A stretch of DNA of 64,000 nt, taken from positions 124,001 through 188,000 of the forward strand of contig JALIHJ010000043.1 of NCBI GenBank assembly GCA_022984795.1. The letters are read 5' to 3'. The notes under the pieces are model-generated. The model was not told the origin of the DNA and ran no database searches. It was given only the letters and a program-made list of their open reading frames with translations. The position numbers were made by a program, and so were the translations under genes. Each line of letters opens with the position of its first letter. Position 1 is the stretch's first letter. Shown here piece after piece: positions 27,545-36,185 of this stretch. This DNA comes from Fabrea salina. Taxonomy: Eukaryota > Ciliophora > Heterotrichea > Heterotrichida > Fabreidae.

Positions 27545-28729
27545 ATGACTTCTGGAAATGAGCACACGCAGTGGTATTTCACAAGTACTAAAAACGGCGA
27601 GTTCAGGCTGAACTCTAAAGCTGAAAGACTAGCAACTGCTTTAAACGTCCAAAAGATAGATATTAGCACCATTAGAGCCCTGAGCATGAACGGAAACCCA
27701 GATGAGCCAAATGGCCTGAGAGCCTTGATTTGGAAACTCTTGTTAGAGTACTTGCCAGAAGACACCTCAGAGTGGGAGTCGGTGCTTGCAAGCCACAGAC
27801 AAAACTACGAAATCCTGAAAGAAGAAGTAATGATAGTTCCCTCAGTGGAAGACGTAGACCACCCCTTGTCTAACTCGCAGAGTTCAAGGTGGAAAACTTA
27901 CTTCGAAGACCAAGAAGTCTGGGAAATCATAGACAAAGATATCAGAAGGACGCGCCACGACATGTTTTTCTTTTTGAAGCCTGCGGATCCCTCGCTTAGT
28001 TTCGAAGACGTAGCTAATGGCAACATTCCGAGGAGGAAGTACGCACGGCCTTTTTTGACAGAGTTTGTTGACGTGGTAGCAGACCAAGAGTCAAACCCTT
28101 ACCTGCACGCTTTGCTTAACAACGAAAACATCGAGAAACACGCCGACGTGACTGCAAGGATACTATTTATCTACGCTAAACTCAACAAAAACGTTAAGTA
28201 CGTGCAAGGAATGAACGAGATACTTGCCCCGATATACTACTTGTTTTGTATGGACAGGCATCCTTTGTTTGACGGGCATGCTGAAGCTGACTCCTTTTTC
28301 TGCTTTACTTCAGTGATGTCTTCTTTAAGGGACTCTTTTGTAAAGACTTTCGACTTGTCAGAGTCAGGGTTAAAAGGCCACCTTAAGAAGATCAACAAAC
28401 TTATTAAGTTCCACGACCGCGAAATGTACGAAAAGCTTAAAGAACTCAAAGTCTCCACTTACTACTACGCTGTGAAGTGGGTTTTGCTGCTTTTCGGACA
28501 AGAGTTGCCTTTGCCTGAACTCTTTAGACTCTGGGACTACTTGTTCGCAGACCCTGATAGGTTTAGTTACCTGCATTACTTCTGCACAGCAGTGGTACTA
28601 AGGGCCAAAACTGCAGTTATGGGTGGTGACTTAGCAGAGGCTTTAACTGCACTTCAGCATCCATGCTTAGACGACATACAGGAGATTGTTGCTCACGCAC
28701 AACAACTGGCTGCTTGCACCCATGATTAA
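27545..28729 (+). CDS. TBC1D13: TBC1D13-like Rab GTPase-activating protein
   Basis: A 394-aa TBC protein. LRALIWKLLLEYLP marks the start of the domain, IIDKDIRRTRHDM carries the catalytic Arg finger, and YVQGMNEILAPIYYLF carries the Gln finger. Spacing between the two fingers is long (about 90 residues), as in TBC1D13, where an insertion separates them; the DADSFFCF-type block (here EADSFFCF) and LFRLWDYLFAD also fit. Mammalian TBC1D13 acts on Rab35. Both fingers are intact, so activity is expected. The start ATG at 27545 gives the usual length for the family. Confidence 0.88.
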   Translation: MTSGNEHTQWYFTSTKNGEFRLNSKAERLATALNVQKIDISTIRALSMNGNPDEPNGLRALIWKLLLEYLPEDTSEWESVLASHRQNYEILKEEVMIVPSVEDVDHPLSNSQSSRWKTYFEDQEVWEIIDKDIRRTRHDMFFFLKPADPSLSFEDVANGNIPRRKYARPFLTEFVDVVADQESNPYLHALLNNENIEKHADVTARILFIYAKLNKNVKYVQGMNEILAPIYYLFCMDRHPLFDGHAEADSFFCFTSVMSSLRDSFVKTFDLSESGLKGHLKKINKLIKFHDREMYEKLKELKVSTYYYAVKWVLLLFGQELPLPELFRLWDYLFADPDRFSYLHYFCTAVVLRAKTAVMGGDLAEALTALQHPCLDDIQEIVAHAQQLAACTHD

Positions 28730-28745
28730 ATATGACTAATAAATT

Positions 28746-30341
28746 ATGAACAAGAGAACTCAGAGCAGAGGCAGTTTTAGGTTCCTTAAAATCCAAAAAG
28801 AAGTCAGGTCCCCTCCGCAGACTCCTAAAAGTTCTACTTGTGCTTTGAACTGGGCTAAAACTACCACCCAAAAGTTTTCAACTTTAGAAAGCATTGAACC
28901 TGAAAAAACTTTAAGGGAAACTCTTTCTAAAAGGTTCTTTTATGTGAGTCCTAACTTAGAAAAAAACGTTTTAAGAGTCAAAACTTACAAGTCGGCTCAG
29001 AAAAAACCTAGTTCTCTCGAAAAAGTCCAAGTTCCAAGTCGACCTTTTGAAAAGATTCACGGAAACGAGTACATTGACAAGTACTACCAAAACTCTTCAA
29101 AGTCCAATGCACCTAATCAACTGCCTTTTCCTGGAGACTGGAACTTTAGTCGCAAAAAAATAGCAGAAAGAGCCCAAAACATAGTGCTTCTAGGGGAAAC
29201 CGACCAAGACCCAGAAACTAAACCCAGAGACTACTTAGAAGAATTCATTCTAGAACAAAGAGAACTGCTGTCCACTAAAACAAGTTTTAGCCGTAAAAAA
29301 GAGCCTACTAAAGAAACACAAACTTACTGCTGGAAAGTTATGCAAGCAAGGGGCCACCACGTTGAAGCTAGAGAAGCTGCCACTATCACTGAAGTTAACG
29401 GAGTAATGTGTCTGTTCGGAGGCCAAAGCAGAAACAGAACCAGCGAAGTCAGAACAATAGTTCCCAGAATAGGCAAGTGGAAAATACTCAACGCTCAACA
29501 CCAGCCCAGAGGACGAGTTGGACACTCTGCTGTGGAGTTCAAAGGAAACATAGTGGTTTTTGGAGGGTGGTCTGAGTACAGCTACAGACTAAGAGTCAGA
29601 AAGTGCAAGCAAAAAATATACACACTGAACTTAACCACAAAAAAGTGGCAAAGACACATTGGTTCAGGAGAATTGCCTTCACCCAGAAGACACCACTCAG
29701 CTGCAAAGGTAGGGAAGTCCATGGTGGTCTTCGGAGGAATAAACAAGAACTGCAAAACTTTAGGAGGACTGTACATTCTGGACCTAGAAACTTACGAGTG
29801 GGAAAAAGTAGCCTTTAAAACAAAAAGTCCTTGCAAAAGGTCCCATGCTACACTAACAGCTGTTTTTGAGCAGAGTGACCGTGACATTAGAAGCATCAGT
29901 AGTTCGGACAAGAAACACGGTGTTTACTTATTTGGAGGACTTTCTAAAAAACCTCTGAATGACTTGTGGGTGCTTAAGGTGCAAAAAGGAGAACTGGTAT
30001 GGGAACAACTCAAGACAAAAGGAAGAGTTCCTCTGCCTAGGTACCACCACACCTGCAACTTTTTGGACTCAAAGCTATTTATAATAGGTGGAAGGAACGA
30101 CTCTTACTTCGAAAGACAACAAAGCTTTTCAGAAAACACGGTGGCAGTGTTTGACCTAGAAGAACTAGAGTGGTCTGGATTCAAGCTTGGCGGCGAACCA
30201 CTCCAGTCTAGGTGGGGGCATGTTAGCTTTTGTTACAACTCACAAATCTTTGTTTTCGGAGGAATAAACTACTTCCAATACTTCAACTCTGACATGTACA
30301 TACTAGAAACTAACCAAAAGTATGTTCAACTTAACACTTAA
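28746..30341 (+). CDS. Kelch-repeat protein, unknown partner
   Basis: The 531-aa protein has a disordered basic N-terminal third and six Kelch blades from about residue 195 (VMCLFGGQSRNRTSE, IVVFGGWSEYSY, MVVFGGINKN, VYLFGGLSKKPLNDLW, LFIIGGRNDSYFE, IFVFGGINYFQYFNSDMYIL). There is no BTB, F-box or catalytic domain. Such stand-alone Kelch propellers are usually adaptors. The coding sequence ends in TTAA shared with the eIF2-beta stop on the other strand. Confidence 0.78.
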   Translation: MNKRTQSRGSFRFLKIQKEVRSPPQTPKSSTCALNWAKTTTQKFSTLESIEPEKTLRETLSKRFFYVSPNLEKNVLRVKTYKSAQKKPSSLEKVQVPSRPFEKIHGNEYIDKYYQNSSKSNAPNQLPFPGDWNFSRKKIAERAQNIVLLGETDQDPETKPRDYLEEFILEQRELLSTKTSFSRKKEPTKETQTYCWKVMQARGHHVEAREAATITEVNGVMCLFGGQSRNRTSEVRTIVPRIGKWKILNAQHQPRGRVGHSAVEFKGNIVVFGGWSEYSYRLRVRKCKQKIYTLNLTTKKWQRHIGSGELPSPRRHHSAAKVGKSMVVFGGINKNCKTLGGLYILDLETYEWEKVAFKTKSPCKRSHATLTAVFEQSDRDIRSISSSDKKHGVYLFGGLSKKPLNDLWVLKVQKGELVWEQLKTKGRVPLPRYHHTCNFLDSKLFIIGGRNDSYFERQQSFSENTVAVFDLEELEWSGFKLGGEPLQSRWGHVSFCYNSQIFVFGGINYFQYFNSDMYILETNQKYVQLNT

Positions 30342-30931
30342 CCCATCTTAGCTTTTCTGCGGTCAGCCTTGGAAACATGGTGGTACCCTTCTTTAATTGC
30401 CTGGACGCTTCTGGTGCATCCGCATCGTTCGCACTTCATAGTGAACATTCTGATAGTTTGGTCTTTTGTGAGTGTGGTTTTGAGGGACTTGCACATGTTG
30501 CACATTACGTACTCAGTGATGTACTTCTTAAGCAGGTTTTCAATGTTCTTTTCTAAGTAGCGTCCTTTAAAAATCAAAGCAAACTCTGTGGTGCTTCCTT
30601 CAGTTCCAAGTTCATTGAAGAAGAACTTAGACACGTGATCGGGCGGCCTGTTGAGACTGTCACAAATGTCTTTGAAGTTGGACCACAGAGTCTTAGTTGA
30701 AGACATCCTTTGCACTTGTGGTTGCTTGACTATGAGTTTCTGGCCTTCAGATACTCCTCCTTTCTTGCTAGACAGCAAAGCAAACACTCGGTCAAGCATT
30801 TCTTGGTAGACTGAGTCAGAGTTTTCTTCAGGAGCTGCAACTTGGGATTCTTCTTCTGGCTTCTTTTTGGGTTTCTTGGTTTTCTTTTTCTTTTTCATGC
30901 TAGAAAAGTCAATAGTTTCTGGTTCTGCCAT
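30338..30931 (-). CDS. EIF2S2: Translation initiation factor eIF2 beta subunit
   Basis: A 197-aa protein with one lysine block near the N-terminus (KKKKKTKKPKKK), where animal and yeast proteins have three, followed by the conserved core. Key features are PPDHVSKFFFNELGTEGS, LIFKGRYLEKNIENLLKKYI, and the C-terminal zinc finger CNMC...CERCGCTRSVQAIKEGY. It is much shorter than human eIF2-beta (333 aa) because the N-terminal region is cut back. It binds eIF5/eIF2B through lysines and forms part of the ternary complex that delivers Met-tRNAi. Confidence 0.95.
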   Translation of the reverse strand: MAEPETIDFSSMKKKKKTKKPKKKPEEESQVAAPEENSDSVYQEMLDRVFALLSSKKGGVSEGQKLIVKQPQVQRMSSTKTLWSNFKDICDSLNRPPDHVSKFFFNELGTEGSTTEFALIFKGRYLEKNIENLLKKYITEYVMCNMCKSLKTTLTKDQTIRMFTMKCERCGCTRSVQAIKEGYHHVSKADRRKAKMG

Positions 30932-30942
30932 TTATAAATTAT

Positions 30943-31692
30943 TTAGTGCTCTTCTTTTATCGTAGTTCTGGTTTCAGTGCTCCCGTTGCTGTAAGTGAAA
31001 GTTTTTACTTCTTTTATGGTCTTCTTGCCGTTCTTCGTAGTAGTTTGAATGGAGGTGTTTACTTCAACCACTCCTTCTGGAATCTCTTCATCGTCAAACT
31101 CCATTTTGGCCGGTGCTCTGACCGGCTGTGACCTTGAAGAGCAGTCGTTGATACCTCCTGCAAAGTCCATAGTGCAGCAGTGCCTGTACACAGTATGAGT
31201 TCCAAACCCAATTCCAACTGCCCTGAACTGAGGGTTCATAATGTTTTCTCTGTGACCTCTGTTAGCAACACCGTCGTCTATTAACAAAGCCATCACTATT
31301 TCCGAGGGATTGTCATTTCCAAAGTCAATGTTCTCCCCAATAGTGATGTCCCAGGACCCATGCTTCTCAATTCGGTCGCTCATAGAAGAACCATCGCTTC
31401 CGTCGTGGCCAGTTATTCCTTTGGGCCCAATGTCATTGCAATGATCCTGAGCTGCTCTAGAAAGAATGCTTGACAACTCTAACTCAGGTGCTCTTTGGGC
31501 TTTTTTCAAGTACTGAATGCATTCCATAACTGCCGCTTGGCCTTCTTGGGTTTGGATGGGTATTTGATTGGGTTTATGTATAACAGACCCTCTGTAGTAG
31601 CTTAGCTGATTTCTAACTTTCTCAGCGTAAGAGCTAGGGTCAGTTCTTGCCTCATTTAGTTCTTTCAGTACTGAACGGTTAAAGCTCTCCAT
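30943..31692 (-). CDS. CAP superfamily (SCP/PR-1-like) protein
   Basis: The ATG at 31690-31692 gives 249 aa. The CAP fold runs from about residue 4 to 165: NEARTDPSSYAEKVRNQ at the start, a middle His region (AAQDHCNDIGPKGITGHDGS), GENIDFG, the RGHRENIMNPQFRAVGIG box, and CTMDFAGG. A C-terminal tail of about 70 residues is acidic then Thr/Lys-rich. No signal peptide is present, unlike most secreted CAP proteins, so a cytosolic role is possible. A broken tandem copy lies immediately upstream on the same strand. Confidence 0.88.
   Translation of the reverse strand: MESFNRSVLKELNEARTDPSSYAEKVRNQLSYYRGSVIHKPNQIPIQTQEGQAAVMECIQYLKKAQRAPELELSSILSRAAQDHCNDIGPKGITGHDGSDGSSMSDRIEKHGSWDITIGENIDFGNDNPSEIVMALLIDDGVANRGHRENIMNPQFRAVGIGFGTHTVYRHCCTMDFAGGINDCSSRSQPVRAPAKMEFDDEEIPEGVVEVNTSIQTTTKNGKKTIKEVKTFTYSNGSTETRTTIKEEH
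31150..31340 (-). repeat. CAP 3'-half tract, copy A (within intact gene)
   Basis: This 191-nt stretch aligns without gaps to 31907-32097 at an offset of 757 nt. I count five mismatches (about 97% identity), while sequence on either side diverges sharply. It encodes the GENIDFG to MDF part of the CAP domain. Confidence 0.85.
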
Positions 31693-31720
31693 GAATAGTA
31701 ATATTATTAAAATGGCTTTA

Positions 31721-32650
31721 TTACTCCTGGTAAGTTCTGGTCGTAGTCTGGGTACTTCCATCTCGAAAAGTAAAAACTTTGGTTTCTTCTACCATGGTGG
31801 CTCCTTTCATTTGGTATGTCTTAGTGTATGTATTTGATCCAACGGCCCCTTCGGGTATTTAATCAAAATTAGGCATTTGGTGTCCACTTGGCAAGCTATT
31901 ATCTCTGATACCTCCTGGAAAGTCCATAGTTCAGCAGTGCCTGTACACAGTATGAGTTCCAAACCCAATTCCAACTGCCCTGAACTGAGGGTTCATAATG
32001 TTTTCTCCGTGGCCTCTGTTAGCAACGCCGTCGTCTATTAACAAAGCCATCACTATTTCCGAGGGATTGTCATTTCCAAAGTCAATGTTCTCCCCAAACT
32101 TCTTCTTCTGGGCTTCCACCAGCTAGTTCAATAACGCAGTAATAGTTTCCTGAGTATTCCTTTGAGGAAATCTCTATGCTTTTGAAATCAGAGTTGAGCA
32201 ATATTTTTCTATTGGGTCTGTTGTAGAACCCATCGTCTACTAACAAAGACACAACCGCATGCAAAGGGTTTTCGTGTTCATAGGTAATGCACTCTGCAAT
32301 AGACTCCATTCAAGGTGCTTCTCAATGCGGTCACTGATGTTAGAGTTATCGCTTCCTGTATGCCCTGCAAGTCCTTTGGGGCCTATGTCATTACAGTGGC
32401 TATATGCCGCCTTTGAAAGTTCCATTAAGCTTTTTAACTCTGGAACTCCATCAGCTCCTCTTAAAAAGTCAATGCATTCCTTGACAGCCTTTTCCCTTTC
32501 TTGTGTTTTTAGAGGCTTTTTTCCAGGAACTATCAGAAAAGGGCCTTTGTACAAAGGCAAGTAATCCCTTTCGATAATACCCGCAAACTCAGAAGGGCTC
32601 GACCTTGCAGTGTTGATATAAGAAACTGCCAAGCTATCAAAATCATCCAT
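31721..32650 (-). pseudogene. Broken, chimeric tandem copy of the CAP gene
   Basis: The region starts with a good ATG (32648-32650) and an intact CAP first half (YINTARSSPSEFAGIIERD to SNISDRIEKHLEW). It then loses frame, continues in another frame with a divergent CAP second half (SLLVDDGFYNRP to CVIELAGG), and then runs into a second copy of the CAP 3' half (GENIDFG to RHC) followed by a diverged tail. At least two frame breaks and two in-frame stops are present, and none is explained by a 15-nt intron. I read it as two or more paralogues fused by recombination and now decayed. A retained germline-limited segment in the assembly is an alternative. Confidence 0.72.
31907..32097 (-). repeat. 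CAP 3'-half tract, copy B (within pseudogene)
   Basis: Partner of 31150-31340. The abrupt edges and high identity inside a diverged paralogue suggest recent segmental duplication or gene conversion. Confidence 0.85.
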
Positions 32651-32691
32651 TTTATCAGAATATATGAATAACACTTACCACTTAAATATTA

Positions 32692-35600
32692 TTAAATCAA
32701 GCCTTTTTTCCGATTGAATCTTAGAATCATTTCGCACTTGCTGTAACACTCCTCAAACTGTTCATAGTCTTCTAAAAACTTGTAAGCAGTTGCCATGCTG
32801 TTATAAATCGAAGCCACTTCTGGGTCGTTTCGTCCTAGTTCACTTTTGCACACCTTCAAGCAGGTCTTAAGCAGACTTAAAGATTCTTCGTACCTTTTCA
32901 TGGTTATATAAGCCAAAGCTTTAGAATGCCATACTCTGGCTGTAAGGTGGTGCTCAGGCCCTAAAAGCTCTTGCCGGATTCGTTCACACTTTAAGTAGTA
33001 CTCACAGCCCTTTTCTGGGTCGCTAAGTTTGCAGCAAAGAGTTCCTAAGTTTAAGTAAGCATTGGCTGTCAACAAGGGTTCTGAGTTCTGCTCTCTGATT
33101 TTTAAGCACTTCAGAAGCATCTTTTCAGCCTGGCTGAATTTTCTTTGGTTCATATAAAGACACCCTAGGCTTTCAAAGTCACTAGCTAAGTCTAAGTGGG
33201 TTTTGTGCACAAGTAGTTCTCTGGTTTTTTTAGACTTTAAGTAGAACCTTTCAGAGTGCCTGAAGTTGCCCATTGTTTTGTGGTACCTTCCTAAGTGGTT
33301 ATAGATGTCAGCCAAAGGAATGCTTGGGTTCTGGAATACTTCTTCTCTTATGTTTTTGCACCTTTCGAAAAACCTTTCTGTAGGTTCCCAGTCGTGCAGT
33401 GCTTCGTAAGCTAAACCCAAGCTTAAGTATGCACTTGCTAGTTGGCTTTTGAACTCTGAGTCTTCATCTGCAAAGTTTTCAAGCAGTTTACTAGTTTTTC
33501 TAAAGTAACTTTTGGCTTCTTTGTAGTTCTTTTGTTCGAACTTAAGCAGAGCTATAGAATTGTAAACACTAACTAATGCTTCTTTTTGGGCAACTTCTTC
33601 TGCTATTTTGAAGTGCTCTGAAGCACTTTGGTTGTCTCCTAGTAGTTTGTAGGTGTTTCCTAGTTCTAAGTATACAAAAGCTGTATCTGGAAAGTCCAGT
33701 TCTTTTAGCTCCAGTAAGTTTTCTAAAGCTAAGTTGTACTGCTTAAGTTTCACTAGTAAAGAATGAAGTCTGGGGTTTCCAAGGGAGAACTTTTGTATTA
33801 TTTCTAAGAAAAAGTCTTTTTGGTCAATGTAGTCACTTATAAATTCTACAGTTCCTATGTCTAACTCAGTGACTTCTTTAAGCTTGAGAAAGGCTTCAAG
33901 GTGGTGGATGTACTTTTTCCTGAAGCTTTTTTGAGGCCTTTTGGACCAAAACTCACTTAGGGCATCTAGATCCTTTGGAAAGTCTTCAAGTACTTTTACA
34001 AGCGAAGACCGCAGACCTTCAGAGTGGGTTTCAACTATTTTCCACTTCCTAAGGGCCTTCAGGTCCTTTTCTAAGCTTTTAGTGTCTGAAAAGAACTCCT
34101 CTAGAAACTTTCTTGAGATGCTTGCAGTGTTAAAGTGGCTAAAGTATTTGAGAGTAACAAGGGCTGAGTGGCTTTCAGAGTGCACTTCGTTTAGAATGTA
34201 GGCAACAAAAGCTGTTTGGGGTTCTTTGTACTTGTACTTTCTTTGGAAAGCCTGCAGACTGTCCATGAAGTCAGACACACTTAAATCTTTTTTAATCCGT
34301 AAAAAGTTAACAGAGTAAGACAGCAATAGTGGAACTCGCATAGTTACTTGTGCTAGTTGTTTCAAAGAGTCAGTTTCGTCTATTCTATCAGTTTGTTCTA
34401 CTAAGTACTTAAGTGCAGATTCACTAGTTAAAGGCTTCAGTTCAAAGCTTTCCAAAGGAAAGTCTTCGCTAGAAGTAACTATTATGTGTGAGTTAACTGG
34501 GAACCAACTACTGACACTTTGGTAGTTCAGAGCGTTTTCAAAAACCAAAAGGGTGTTTTCTCTTTTGTAGAGGTAGTACTTAATAGCTTCTTTTAAGTCA
34601 GTTTGGGGTATTTCTAGTTTGTAAGTCAGTTTTAAAAAGCTCTGGACAATGCTGCTGTAAGAACCAGCCTGAACTACCCATACAAGGTTGTAGTAGCTTT
34701 TGTACTTATCAATGTACTCTGACCAAAAGGAAGTTTTTCCATAGCCTTCTTTTGCTTTTATCAAAGCTGCCTTTTGGGTTTTAAGAGTGGTTCTGAGTTG
34801 TTTAACTTGTCTTTTGTAGAACTTAGTGTTTTGAGTTTTGAAGTTAGTGATAAAGTCTTGTGTGGAGTTAAAGTTAAGGGGTTTAAGGAACTTTTTAGAG
34901 GGCTTGTTTGGTAAGTTTTGAATTAAGTCGTCTTGTTTGAGGATAGCAAGTATGCTTATTGCTTTATAACTGATTCTAGAGTTGCTTTCTGGGTCAAATT
35001 CTGCAAATTCCACTAGTTGGTTCAACTTTTCAAGTACTTGGAACTCGTTTGGACTCTCCAAAGGCACATAAGAACCACTTCTTCGGACTTCTTTGAGTCT
35101 AAGTACTCTTTCGGACTCAAAAGACACATTTAAGTGTTTAGGTTTCAAAGCTTTTGTGAGGAACTGGTACTCCAAACAAGACAAAACGCAGTACAGTTCT
35201 TTCCAGTCTTCGTAGACTCCCCTTGAAAGCATGCCTCTAAGCACAGTAGCTTTTGTTTCTTTGCTGAGGAAGTAAACTGAGTCAATCACTATGTGTGAAA
35301 CTAAGTCTTTAAACTCACTCATTCCGTAGTTAACTTTAATGTCCTCTAAAGACCTTTTGAAGAAGTTAGGGTTTTCGTTTTTGCTTACTAAAACTAAAAC
35401 TTTGTAAACTTCTTTAAGATCATTCCACCACTTACACTCTTCTGTTGTGTTTAAAAAGCTTTGTATAGTTTCTAACTCTGCTATAGAACCACTTTCATCT
35501 TTTTCATAGGCGTTTTCAAGTGAGTCTTGGGTAAGTTGGTTTAGTTTAGAAGCAAGACTTGGGCTTATAGAAGACTCGTAAGTGTTAAAGCAACTAAAGA

Positions 35601-36183
35601 TTTCATAGACTAAGTACCTTTTGCTCAAAGTGGCTAGTCTGTGTCTGAGTCTGAACAGACTGGGGTCACTCCAGGTTTCAGGCTTAACTAAGCACTCCAG
35701 TAACAACTTAGCAACAGTAGATGGACGCTGTAAAAGCAAAGGGTTGATCTTTTCTAGGGCTCTGACCCTAACCTTAGAAAGGTCCTGGATTCCACTAAGT
35801 ATTTTGTTAGCGTAATCCTGGGCTTTTCCTTCTATTAGGGAATCTTTACTCAGTACCAAAGAGGCCTTTTGCGCAGTTTGGTTGAGACTTACTGAAACTT
35901 TTGACTCCTCGTTGCTGATTATTTTCGAAACTTCTTCTTCCTTCTCGTACTGTACTTTAGAGCCTTTTCCGCCTCCTCCTAGAAGTCTGTTGCTTACTAG
36001 CTTATAGTTGCCTTTGTGCTTGACTACTTCAAAGTTGCAGTAAGGGTTTAAGTCACTGCCTAAGACTTCAACTTCTTTTATAACTAGGTTTCCTTCGTTG
36101 TAAACTAGACTTGCCGTGTTACTAGCTAAATCCAGTTCAACCACACAGCCAAGTCCGTTTTTGGAGTGAATAAAGCTCTTCAT
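32692..36183 (-). CDS. NLR-like STAND ATPase: NB-ARC-type domain plus TPR array
   Basis: The ATG at 36181-36183 gives 1163 aa. A P-loop lies near 476-486 (IKAKEGYGKTSFW). A Walker B-like strand follows (NTLLVFENAL, near 543-552, with E/N in place of the usual DD). SHIIVTSSE (565-573) matches the NB-ARC sensor motif and RVPLLLSYSVNFL (616-628) the GLPL motif. A winged-helix-like segment follows at about 676-720. From about 800 to the end there are roughly eight TPRs, several of the kinesin-light-chain type (FAYLELGNTYKLLGD-like). The N-terminal 450 residues are helical and unassigned. STAND proteins are signal-driven switches in immunity and cell death elsewhere; that role here is inference. 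Confidence 0.72.
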   Translation of the reverse strand: MKSFIHSKNGLGCVVELDLASNTASLVYNEGNLVIKEVEVLGSDLNPYCNFEVVKHKGNYKLVSNRLLGGGGKGSKVQYEKEEEVSKIISNEESKVSVSLNQTAQKASLVLSKDSLIEGKAQDYANKILSGIQDLSKVRVRALEKINPLLLQRPSTVAKLLLECLVKPETWSDPSLFRLRHRLATLSKRYLVYEIFSCFNTYESSISPSLASKLNQLTQDSLENAYEKDESGSIAELETIQSFLNTTEECKWWNDLKEVYKVLVLVSKNENPNFFKRSLEDIKVNYGMSEFKDLVSHIVIDSVYFLSKETKATVLRGMLSRGVYEDWKELYCVLSCLEYQFLTKALKPKHLNVSFESERVLRLKEVRRSGSYVPLESPNEFQVLEKLNQLVEFAEFDPESNSRISYKAISILAILKQDDLIQNLPNKPSKKFLKPLNFNSTQDFITNFKTQNTKFYKRQVKQLRTTLKTQKAALIKAKEGYGKTSFWSEYIDKYKSYYNLVWVVQAGSYSSIVQSFLKLTYKLEIPQTDLKEAIKYYLYKRENTLLVFENALNYQSVSSWFPVNSHIIVTSSEDFPLESFELKPLTSESALKYLVEQTDRIDETDSLKQLAQVTMRVPLLLSYSVNFLRIKKDLSVSDFMDSLQAFQRKYKYKEPQTAFVAYILNEVHSESHSALVTLKYFSHFNTASISRKFLEEFFSDTKSLEKDLKALRKWKIVETHSEGLRSSLVKVLEDFPKDLDALSEFWSKRPQKSFRKKYIHHLEAFLKLKEVTELDIGTVEFISDYIDQKDFFLEIIQKFSLGNPRLHSLLVKLKQYNLALENLLELKELDFPDTAFVYLELGNTYKLLGDNQSASEHFKIAEEVAQKEALVSVYNSIALLKFEQKNYKEAKSYFRKTSKLLENFADEDSEFKSQLASAYLSLGLAYEALHDWEPTERFFERCKNIREEVFQNPSIPLADIYNHLGRYHKTMGNFRHSERFYLKSKKTRELLVHKTHLDLASDFESLGCLYMNQRKFSQAEKMLLKCLKIREQNSEPLLTANAYLNLGTLCCKLSDPEKGCEYYLKCERIRQELLGPEHHLTARVWHSKALAYITMKRYEESLSLLKTCLKVCKSELGRNDPEVASIYNSMATAYKFLEDYEQFEECYSKCEMILRFNRKKGLI

Positions 36184-36185
36184 AA

